The notes under the pieces: model-generated
Databases searched by the model: none
The model's input: only the letters and a program-made list of their open reading frames with translations
What the model was told of the DNA's origin: nothing
From: Candidatus Atribacter alterifermentans
GTDB lineage: Bacteria > Atribacterota > Atribacteria > Atribacterales > Atribacteraceae
Assembly: GCA_012517635.1 (NCBI GenBank)
Contig: JAAYUP010000194.1
Coordinates: forward strand, 1 to 7,626
Length of the DNA stretch: 7,626 bases
Direction: 5' to 3'
Shown here: one piece after another, positions 1 to 5,337 of the stretch
Numbering within the stretch: the stretch's first letter is position 1
How the letters are laid out: each line of letters begins with the position of its first letter
Program-made: the position numbers and the translations under genes

Positions 1-348
1 AATATTTACCCCTGTTTCTTCCATGAGTCGTCGTAATCGACTGGGATCACGACCAGTTCCAATAGGAGTGACGTCAATGATGCTTTGCCCCCCACATTCT
101 TTAAAGATCATTAATTCATCACGGGCAATATCGTATTCAGAGAGAATTAAATTATCTTTAACCAAATAGGGATCTCGACGAAGATAGCCGAGGTTATTTA
201 AGCTAACCTTTTGATAAGCCAATTTCCTATCAATATGATCAACTGGTTCAGTAAACTGATTGCTAATATCGATAAATATGTGTTCATGGGGGAGGACAAC
301 GCCTAATTCTTCAACTTTTTTCTCACCACAAACCGTCATAACCTTCAA
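1..348 (-). CDS. Phosphotriesterase-family metal-dependent hydrolase (N-terminal part, runs off window)
   Basis: This is the first 116 codons of a minus-strand gene; the rest lies before position 1. The family (phosphotriesterase and its homologues, including Php and lactonases) folds as a TIM barrel with a two-metal centre and hydrolyses phosphotriesters, lactones or related esters. Visible family hallmarks are the opening MKVMTVCGEKK, the ELGVVLPHEH block with the metal-binding H-x-H pair (His21, His23), and the GGQSIIDVTPIGTGRDP stretch that forms an early barrel strand and loop. Family members are usually about 300-350 residues, so roughly one third is visible. I start it at TTG 348, because AAAGGAGG lies 9 nt upstream; the in-frame ATG at 339 would be 18 nt away, and residues MKVMTV match the usual family start. 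The catalytic lysine and later histidines are out of view, so the substrate cannot be predicted. The family call is strong; the true activity is unknown. Confidence 0.88.
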   Translation of the reverse strand, partial: MKVMTVCGEKKVEELGVVLPHEHIFIDISNQFTEPVDHIDRKLAYQKVSLNNLGYLRRDPYLVKDNLILSEYDIARDELMIFKECGGQSIIDVTPIGTGRDPSRLRRLMEETGVNI

Positions 349-357
349 TTTCTTCAA

Positions 358-365
358 CCTCCTTT
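358..365 (-). promoter_or_regulatory. Ribosome binding site that decides a TTG start
   Basis: AAAGGAGG on the minus strand is a near-perfect anti-Shine-Dalgarno match. It sits 9 nt before TTG 348 and 18 nt before the first in-frame ATG at 339, which favours TTG as the start of the phosphotriesterase-family gene. A second in-frame TTG at 357 directly abuts the site and is too close. Confidence 0.7.
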
Positions 366-743
366 AGTAAACTTTATAAATTTTTAAAATTTTAAGCCAA
401 TGAGTTGGGTGTAGATCATATACTTAAAGTTGTTTCATTCGATATATTTTTTCCTATTTTTACATAATTCGATTGAATGATATCTGAATCTTTAGACCCA
501 CATTGATAATCGAATTCATGACGGCCAAAATAAAATTTCACAGAAGACAATGACAACTGTTTCTTTTCTCGGTTAAAAAAATTTTTTATTTTCTGGTTAT
601 TTTCTTATTAATCAAAGCTGGTTTAAATCTACAAAGTTTGATTATATTCTAACCCAAATTCCTTGAAAGCTTTTAGTCATCACACTATTTTAGGAATAAA
701 TAATCGATCTAGGGTTTAATAAAATATTAATCCAGTTAAAAAA
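366..743. other. AT-rich divergent intergenic spacer
   Basis: This spacer separates the leftward phosphotriesterase-family gene from the rightward small ORF, so it should hold both promoters. I see no ORF with a ribosome binding site and no RNA gene signature. The heptamer ATTCGAT occurs at 437-443 and again at 467-473, exactly 30 bp apart. Its inverse ATCGAAT occurs at 509-515, and a near-inverse ATTGAATGA at 472-480. This could be a cluster of regulator sites or chance in AT-rich DNA. No convincing leftward promoter was found; TATGAT around 416-421 on the minus strand lacks a good -35 box. Confidence 0.4.
663..691 (+). promoter_or_regulatory. Candidate sigma-70-type promoter for the small ORF
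   Basis: TTGAAA (663-668) matches the -35 consensus at five of six positions. TATTTT (686-691) is an acceptable -10 box, with a 17-nt spacer between them. Transcription would begin near 698 and give a leader of about 60 nt before ATG 758. It could also serve the efflux genes from 1151, since I see no terminator between. Such matches arise by chance in AT-rich DNA, so this is a candidate only. Confidence 0.4.
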
Positions 744-757
744 GGGAGGAAAAAGAA

Positions 758-916
758 ATGAAAAAGTATATTTTTCCCTTAATGATAATCTCACTTCTTT
801 TTTCTTTTTCAATTATGGGAATAACTCAAAACAAAGAGAATATTGAGAGAACTCAGGAAGTCAAATTAAAAAAAATTTGGCTCGATAAGAGAACATTTTC
901 ATTAAAAAAGAAATAA
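758..916 (+). CDS. Small ORF (52 aa) with signal-peptide-like N-terminus, possibly broken
   Basis: I do not recognise this gene. It begins at ATG 758 with a strong GGGAGG site at 744-749, 8 nt upstream, so it is probably translated. The product starts MKKYIFPLMIISLLFSFSIM: two lysines then about 17 hydrophobic residues, as in a signal peptide or single membrane anchor. A polar, lysine-rich stretch of about 30 residues follows, ending LKKK at TAA 914. Open sequence continues after the stop in the same frame (to 1057) and in the -1 frame (to 981). The last codons include the slippery heptamer A AAA AAG (904-910) in the correct phase. It may therefore be the 5' piece of a longer gene of about 99 codons broken by homopolymer indels, a small exported peptide, or a frameshifting gene. 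It lies 234 nt before the efflux adaptor on the same strand. Confidence 0.5.
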   Translation: MKKYIFPLMIISLLFSFSIMGITQNKENIERTQEVKLKKIWLDKRTFSLKKK

Positions 917-1057
917 CATTACAATATGGAAATTGGGACTGGTTTAAGAAATTCAACTTTATTAGAGTTCAACATTTTTAAGTATAATGATGCACAAGGA
1001 GTCTCAATCACATTTTTCAATGTTTTTGAAGCCCATTTCAAGAGCTCTTATAATTAA
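904..1057 (+). pseudogene. Possible frameshifted continuation of the small ORF
   Basis: Sliding -1 at the heptamer 904-910 bypasses TAA 914 and gives 23 further codons beginning EITLQYGNWDWFKKF, up to TAA 979-981. Returning to the first frame at the T5 run (975-979) gives KYNDAQGVSITFFNVFEAHF and more, up to TAA 1055-1057. The joined reading would be a protein of about 99 residues with a signal peptide and alternating hydrophobic and polar residues, as in beta-rich exported proteins. Both shifts fall in homopolymers (A6 and T5), which fits either decay or sequencing error. I recognise no family. An alternative is that nothing after 916 is coding. Confidence 0.3.
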
Positions 1058-1134
1058 TAAAAAAGATCTATATAAAGTTAAAAAACGGTTATTTAAAAAA
1101 GATTTATCAATGCTGATTTCATTCAGTATCGGTT

Positions 1135-1141
1135 GAGGAGG
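1135..1141 (+). promoter_or_regulatory. Ribosome binding site that decides the adaptor start
   Basis: GAGGAGG lies 9 nt before TTG 1151. A longer reading from TTG 1133 would have its start codon touching this site and would add six residues (MRRLVP) ahead of the basic stretch, so it is unlikely. The start is therefore placed at 1151. Confidence 0.7.
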
Positions 1142-1150
1142 CTAGTTCCT

Positions 1151-2440
1151 TTGTCAAAAAAGATAAAAAAAACAGTCATTTCATTCATAATTTTAGTGCT
1201 TGTCTTCGTTGTAATCTGGTTTATTTTTATGAAAAATAATATTGCTTCAAGCCAAAAAGAAAACACTGTTACTTACAAAATCGTTCCAGTAAAAATTGGT
1301 TCAATCAGCAACTCAATATCAGCAGTCGGAACGGTTGAATCTCTTACTCGTGCTGAAGTTAAATCAGAAATTGGTGAGAAAGTTGTTCAAATTTTTGTCA
1401 AATCTGGTGATTTAGTCACTATAAATCAACCCCTTTTTCAGTTGGACACCCGTGAATTAGAAATTAATCGTCAAAAAATTGAGTCTCAGCTGCTATCCGC
1501 TCAAGCAGAACTCAAGAAGCTTCTTCAACAACCAAGTGAGGTTGACCTTAAACAAGCTGAGGCTAATTACCAGGAGGCTTTGATCGCTTTAGAAAATGCC
1601 CAACGAACTCTTGAACGTCATCGAGAATTATTTGCTTCAGGAGGACTATCACAAGAACAACTAGAACAAAGCGAAGACCAAACGATCTTGAAAGAACAAG
1701 CAGTAAATGTTACCAAGGCTAAATTAGATGACCTAAAAAAACAACCAAAAAAAGAAGATGTCGAAATCAGTCGCGCTCATATTGATGAAATTAAGGCAAG
1801 TTTAGAATCAATAAAAAACCAGTTAGATGCATCCTTAGTAAAGTCGCCAATCTCAGGTACTGTCATTGATGTGAACGTCAAAGTTGGAGATATTATTCAA
1901 ATCGGAAGTACAACATCTACCAATATAACTGCAACTATTGATGATATGAGCACAATGAAAGTTATTGTCCCTATTAATGAAATTGATGTTCCCCACGTTA
2001 AAGAAGGAATGAAGGCCAGAGTAATTCTTGACGCCCTTCCAGATAAACCTTTTGATGGAAAGGTCGATTCCATCTCTTATTTAGGAAAAATAACTGAAAA
2101 CGTTGTTACCTATGATGCTACCGTTCTTATTCCCAATCCCGATCGAATTATTCGTCCTGAAATGACTGCCGATGTTGAAATAACGACACAGTTTAAAGAA
2201 AACACCATAATTATTCCACTCGAAGCACTTATTGAAAAAGAAGGAAAAGGTTTTGTACTTCTTTCTACTCAAGAAGGCGAACCAATTGAAAAAGAAGTAA
2301 AAATTGGAATTCGCAATGATAATCAAGTAGAAATTATTGAAGGCTTAAATGTTGGAGATAGGGTAGCTATACCCTTAGTAACCAACCGACATACTCCCCC
2401 TATCTCAATGGGAGATCCTTTCGGTGGTGGAGGAAGGTAA
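1151..2440 (+). CDS. MacA-like periplasmic adaptor (HlyD/RND membrane fusion protein family)
   Basis: This 429-residue protein is predicted to join an inner-membrane ABC permease to an outer-membrane channel in a tripartite efflux pump. In order it has a short basic N-terminus (MSKKIKK), one membrane anchor (about residues 8-27), and the first lipoyl half ending GDLVTINQPLFQLD (about 55-99). A long alpha-helical coiled-coil hairpin rich in E, Q, K and L follows (about 100-228), then the second lipoyl half SPISGTVIDVNVKVGDII (about 232-249), a beta-barrel, and a membrane-proximal domain ending in a glycine-rich tail (GDPFGGGGR). The hairpin tip carries R156-x3-L160-x6-S167, the RLS motif known from TolC-docking adaptors, which suggests a diderm cell. 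Start TTG 1151 is set by GAGGAGG 9 nt upstream. The permease gene starts 4 nt after its stop, so the two are almost certainly co-transcribed. The substrate cannot be read from the sequence. Confidence 0.9.
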   Translation: MSKKIKKTVISFIILVLVFVVIWFIFMKNNIASSQKENTVTYKIVPVKIGSISNSISAVGTVESLTRAEVKSEIGEKVVQIFVKSGDLVTINQPLFQLDTRELEINRQKIESQLLSAQAELKKLLQQPSEVDLKQAEANYQEALIALENAQRTLERHRELFASGGLSQEQLEQSEDQTILKEQAVNVTKAKLDDLKKQPKKEDVEISRAHIDEIKASLESIKNQLDASLVKSPISGTVIDVNVKVGDIIQIGSTTSTNITATIDDMSTMKVIVPINEIDVPHVKEGMKARVILDALPDKPFDGKVDSISYLGKITENVVTYDATVLIPNPDRIIRPEMTADVEITTQFKENTIIIPLEALIEKEGKGFVLLSTQEGEPIEKEVKIGIRNDNQVEIIEGLNVGDRVAIPLVTNRHTPPISMGDPFGGGGR

Positions 2441-2444
2441 TCTC

Positions 2445-3656
2445 ATGAATGTCTACGAAAGCCTAAGAACATCTATTTCCAGCCTGGTTTCAAATAAATT
2501 TCGTTCCTTTCTTACCATGCTTGGTATTATTATCGGAGTGTCTGCGGTTGTTTCTATGATTTCACTTGGAACTGGAGTTCGAACCTCTATAGTCGATCAA
2601 ATAGGAAGTTTAGGTTCTAATCTATTAACTGTGGTTGGAGGAACGATGCGGCAACGGCCAGGTGCACCAATCATGATGAGGGGAATGTCGAATATTTTGA
2701 AGATTGAGCATTTTCGAGATCTTGAGGCTATGTCTATTCCAGGTATCCAATCTATTATTGCTGAATCATCTTTACGACAAACAGTTGTCTTCGGGAGAAA
2801 CAACACATCGGTATCAATCGTTGGAACAACTGCCAATTATCCAACAGTTCGCAATTTCAACCCTTCTTTGGGGCGTTTTTTTAGTGATTATGACTATAAC
2901 AACTTAAATAATTATGCAGTCATTGGCGACACTGTTGCCATCGATCTTTTTGGAGATATCAATAAAGCCATCGGCAATAGAATCAGGATCGGACGTGTAA
3001 ATTTTGAAGTAATAGGTGTTATGGAAAAGAAATCAATGGGTCCTCAAGATTTGGGAAATCAAATCTTTGTTCCCCTCACAACCCTTCAAAAAAGATTAAC
3101 TGGCTCAAGATATATACAAAGCATCACCATTCAAGCCGATTCTGCCGAGGATATGAATACTATTTCTCAATCAGTGGAACAATTTTTTCTTCGAAAATTA
3201 GGCGATATTGACCAGTTTACCATTATGAATCAGCAAGATATTCTTGATACTATTAATCAGGTCACTGGAACTATAACCCTTTTTCTGGGAGCAATAACCG
3301 GCATCTCTCTCCTTGTAGGAGGAATCGGAATTATGAATATCATGCTGGTTTCGGTTACAGAAAGAACTCGAGAAATTGGCCTTCGGAAAGCAATCGGAGC
3401 TCGTCCAAATGATATTCTTTTCCAATTCATGGTTGAATCATCAGTGCTAAGTTGTTTGGGCGGTATCTTGGGAATCATTTTTGGAGCAATCGGTGCAAAA
3501 TTAATTGGAAATTTTACCCAATGGGCAACTACCGTCAGTTTGGGCTCTATTGTTATATCTTTTGGGGTCTCACTGGCTGTCGGTTTGTTTTTTGGCATAC
3601 TCCCCGCCCGACGAGCCAGTAAGCTTGATCCAATCACGGCTTTACGATATGAATAA
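2445..3656 (+). CDS. MacB-type ABC transporter permease (MacB_PCD + FtsX domains), no ATPase domain
   Basis: This 403-residue inner-membrane protein is the permease half of a MacB/LolCE-type mechanotransmission ABC transporter. TM1 lies at about 22-44 (FLTMLGIIIGVSAVVSMISL), followed by a large periplasmic domain (about 45-270). Three more membrane segments follow (about 276-302, 322-355 and 364-386). The VTERTREIGLRKAIGAR segment (about 304-320) is the conserved cytoplasmic coupling helix. The C-terminus PARRASKLDPITALRYE is the usual family ending. E. coli MacB has an N-terminal ATPase fused to this unit; here there is none, and ATG 2445 has its own GGAGGAAGG site 7 nt upstream, so it is a naturally separate permease rather than a truncation. 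Stand-alone versions normally sit beside a LolD-like ATPase gene, which is absent here. An in-frame GTG at 2424 is a weaker alternative start. The stop is 1 nt from the stop of the convergent gene. Confidence 0.92.
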   Translation: MNVYESLRTSISSLVSNKFRSFLTMLGIIIGVSAVVSMISLGTGVRTSIVDQIGSLGSNLLTVVGGTMRQRPGAPIMMRGMSNILKIEHFRDLEAMSIPGIQSIIAESSLRQTVVFGRNNTSVSIVGTTANYPTVRNFNPSLGRFFSDYDYNNLNNYAVIGDTVAIDLFGDINKAIGNRIRIGRVNFEVIGVMEKKSMGPQDLGNQIFVPLTTLQKRLTGSRYIQSITIQADSAEDMNTISQSVEQFFLRKLGDIDQFTIMNQQDILDTINQVTGTITLFLGAITGISLLVGGIGIMNIMLVSVTERTREIGLRKAIGARPNDILFQFMVESSVLSCLGGILGIIFGAIGAKLIGNFTQWATTVSLGSIVISFGVSLAVGLFFGILPARRASKLDPITALRYE

Positions 3657-3657
3657 A

Positions 3658-4128
3658 TTAAAGATAGTTTTCAATGGATTTAACATCGGAACTCACGTCT
3701 GCTTCTCCACTATTGCCCTCAATATCACTCACCGGGAAACAATGTTTCCAAATGATCATTTGGTAATCTTGAGTGAGTATTTCCAGAGTCGGTTCATCCA
3801 TAAATGGCTCTTCTCCAGCATTTTCAACCCAGATATTCCAGTAATCATAAGGATAGTTATTCCATCCATAGGGAGAATCTTTGGGAAATTCTTGAGCTTC
3901 GATAAAATATGATGTACCGTGTAAATTGTTATATCGGTCTATTAAATCGGGAACTCCGCCCTCCCAAATCACTTGACCGGTACTATGGTGTAGAAAAAGG
4001 ATATTTATTCCCTGAGCAAAAGCCGAAGCATTCATTAAATTCCCATTAGATGGATGTATTTGAGAAAACAGCAGGAATAATAACCAACCTAATATTAGAA
4101 ATTTTATATATAAATCTTTGAATTTCAT
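3658..4128 (-). CDS. Secreted protein of unknown function, probably truncated at its C-terminus
   Basis: The 156-residue product starts at ATG 4128 with AAGGAGG 9 nt upstream. It has a clear signal peptide: KFKDLYIK, a hydrophobic core at about 10-21, and a likely cleavage after AFA (about residue 38). The mature part opens INILFLHHSTG, followed by a W-E-G-G-V segment and aromatic-rich YGWNNYPYDYWNIW (about 87-100). KHCFPVSDIE lies at about 128-137. The beta-strand followed by HHSTG near the mature N-terminus resembles secreted SGNH/GDSL-hydrolase-like hypothetical proteins, but I would not assign an enzyme activity. Members I would compare it with are clearly longer. Here the reading stops at SIENYL, mid-domain by appearance, 1 nt from the stop of the facing permease gene, as if the 3' half had been deleted. 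It could instead be a genuine short protein. Confidence 0.72.
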   Translation of the reverse strand: MKFKDLYIKFLILGWLLFLLFSQIHPSNGNLMNASAFAQGINILFLHHSTGQVIWEGGVPDLIDRYNNLHGTSYFIEAQEFPKDSPYGWNNYPYDYWNIWVENAGEEPFMDEPTLEILTQDYQMIIWKHCFPVSDIEGNSGEADVSSDVKSIENYL

Positions 4129-4363
4129 GAATATTCCCCTCCTTTTTACACCTTTATTTTATTTAATCAGTTGATTTCACTTCATTCATTTTATTAAAAA
4201 TGTAGTTTGAAATAAAATAAAGGTAGCAATCTCTTTTTAATATTTTACTTGAAATAAATACCTCTTTAACGAGTTAAATTTTTAAAATAGTATGAATAAA
4301 TTTGTAACGAATGAGTTTAAATTATAATAATTAAAACATCTAATTTGACCTTGAGAAAATTGA

Positions 4364-4465
4364 AATCAAAAATCATCACCAAAAAAACCTAAAGGCGTAA
4401 TCATCGGTCTTGCCAAAAACGAGCCATCAATCCAAGGTTATTATTGGAAAAGGAAAAATGAATAG
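4364..4465 (+). pseudogene. Possible coding remnant (C-terminal 33 codons, no start)
   Basis: An open stretch between TGA 4361-4363 and TAG 4463-4465 reads protein-like, including PKGVIIGLAKNEPSIQGYYW followed by KRKNE and the stop. It has no start codon or ribosome binding site. The base composition here (4390-4450) is noticeably more GC-rich than the flanking spacer, which is why it stood out. I do not recognise a family. It could be the tail of a deleted gene, perhaps lost in the same rearrangements that shortened the gene to its left, or a chance open frame. Confidence 0.25.
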
Positions 4466-4588
4466 AATGATGAGTGACAGGTATCCTTTTTAAAAAATTT
4501 CCTTCGTATTATCTGTGATAACTATCGGTTTCTCTTAATTTTATATTATAGGTATTTTAGGGAAGATTCAAAAAAAATAATTAGTCTA

Positions 4589-4600
4589 ACAATCAATTGT
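4589..4600. repeat. Short inverted repeat upstream of the glutaredoxin operon
   Basis: ACAAT and ATTGT form a perfect 5-bp inverted repeat around CA. It lies about 50 nt before ATG 4653 and directly before a possible -10 box (TATTAT, 4602-4607). That position would suit an operator, but a repeat this short is easily found by chance in AT-rich DNA. Confidence 0.25.
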
Positions 4601-4652
4601 CTATTATTCAACAAGAATAAGCGGATAATAAGAAGAGGAGGAATTAAAAGAA

Positions 4653-4901
4653 ATGAAAAAAATTATGTTGTATGCATTGAGTACTTGCCCTTTTTGTGCC
4701 ATGGCAAAGAAGTATTTTACCAATCATCAGATTGTTTATGAATCAGTAGATGTGGATCTCCTCAAAGATGATGAAAAAGAAAAAACCATCAGTGAAGTAC
4801 AGAAAATTTCTGGTCGACGAGCATTTCCAGTTATTGTTATTGATGATGAAGTCATTGTTGGTTATGATGAGCTTCGTATCAAGGAGGCTTTAGAAAAATG
4901 A
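4653..4901 (+). CDS. Glutaredoxin-like thiol-disulfide protein (NrdH/Grx type)
   Basis: This 82-residue cytoplasmic thioredoxin-fold protein is of normal length for NrdH or short glutaredoxins. The redox motif C12-P-F-C15 follows the first strand (KKIMLYALST). AFP with Pro59 provides the cis-proline, although the residue pair before it is A-F rather than the common T-V. VGYDELRIKEAL (about 69-80) matches the family's glycine-aspartate segment that in glutaredoxins contacts glutathione. Start ATG 4653 has GAGGAGG 11 nt upstream. Its stop overlaps the next start (ATGA, 4898-4901), which points to coupled translation with the FTR-like protein. The most economical role is as electron acceptor of that protein, passing reducing power from ferredoxin to cellular disulfides. 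The family call is firm; the reductant is inferred from the neighbour. Confidence 0.9.
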   Translation: MKKIMLYALSTCPFCAMAKKYFTNHQIVYESVDVDLLKDDEKEKTISEVQKISGRRAFPVIVIDDEVIVGYDELRIKEALEK

Positions 4902-5299
4902 ATGTCCAAGAAAAAATCCTCTGCCCAATCTGCCAGGTCAACTTTATTCTGAAAGAAACAAAAGAAGCTGGGAAAAGGATCATTTGTCCAGTCTGTGGTG
5001 CAGTCTTAGTAATGGTTTTAAAACAAGATCAAATAGTTTTAGAGCGACCTAAGGATATCTCCTTAGAAGATGAAATAAGACAAAGAATGGATAATTTTGC
5101 TCGATTCCGTGGTTACAATTTCAATGAAATGAAGGAAGCACTGGTGGAAGGTTTGCTTAAAAAGCATCAACGATTTGGAGATTTCTATTGTCCTTGTCGA
5201 ATTGACAACATTCCAGACAATGTTTGCCCTTGTATTTATACCCGCCAAGGGGATGTTGAAAAAAATGGTCGGTGTCATTGTGGTTTATTTTGGAAATAA
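4898..5299 (+). CDS. Ferredoxin:thioredoxin reductase-type catalytic protein with N-terminal zinc-ribbon-like domain
   Basis: This 133-residue protein combines two cysteine-rich parts. Residues 1-50 hold C9-P-I-C12 and C30-P-V-C33, a likely zinc-ribbon or rubredoxin-like knuckle pair. Residues 55-133 match the FTR catalytic (beta) subunit, with C98-P-C100-R, C110-P-C112 and C126-H127-C128-GLF. By analogy with the cyanobacterial enzyme, C98, C110, C112 and C126 should bind the [4Fe-4S] cluster, and C100 and C128 should form the redox disulfide, with His127 next to it. Such proteins take single electrons from ferredoxin and reduce a partner disulfide. The usual partner is thioredoxin, but the glutaredoxin encoded 4 bp overlapped upstream is the obvious candidate here. 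No variable (alpha) subunit gene is visible, as in other non-photosynthetic FTR-like systems. ATG 4898 has AAGGAGG 10 nt upstream, inside the glutaredoxin gene. A rho-independent terminator follows at once. Confidence 0.9.
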   Translation: MNVQEKILCPICQVNFILKETKEAGKRIICPVCGAVLVMVLKQDQIVLERPKDISLEDEIRQRMDNFARFRGYNFNEMKEALVEGLLKKHQRFGDFYCPCRIDNIPDNVCPCIYTRQGDVEKNGRCHCGLFWK

Positions 5300-5329
5300 A
5301 AAAGGGCGATATAATAATCGCCCTTTTTT
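5298..5329. terminator. Bidirectional rho-independent terminator
   Basis: GGGCGAT (5304-5310) and ATCGCCC (5317-5323) form a perfect 7-bp stem with a six-base ATAATA loop. Six A's lie before it (5298-5303) and six T's after (5324-5329), so it works in both directions. It begins at the end of the FTR-like gene (stop 5297-5299) and lies 8 nt beyond the nifS stop on the other strand, so it can end both convergent operons. Confidence 0.93.
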
Positions 5330-5337
5330 CTTCTTTT

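Larger units (their letters stand above)
4145..4634. other. AT-rich intergenic spacer between divergent genes
   Basis: This spacer lies between the leftward secreted-protein gene and the rightward glutaredoxin operon, so it should contain both promoters. It is very AT-rich, with no complete gene. Visible items are a short open frame that looks like coding debris (4364-4465), a small hairpin TTATC-TGT-GATAA near 4509-4521, and the inverted repeat ACAAT-CA-ATTGT (4589-4600). TATTAT (4602-4607) just after that repeat could be a -10 box for the glutaredoxin operon, but TTAGTC (4581-4586) is a poor -35 at only 15 nt, so I do not call a promoter. Confidence 0.4.

Noticed and set aside
3257..3637. 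A 126-codon minus-strand open frame inside the permease
   Set aside because: It is antisense to the conserved FtsX domain, with no ribosome binding site and no recognisable motif.
3505..3912. A 135-codon plus-strand open frame across the convergent junction
   Set aside because: It overlaps the permease 3' end in another frame and the secreted-protein gene antisense. It has no good ribosome binding site and no recognisable domain, while both genes it shadows have clear family or signal-peptide features.
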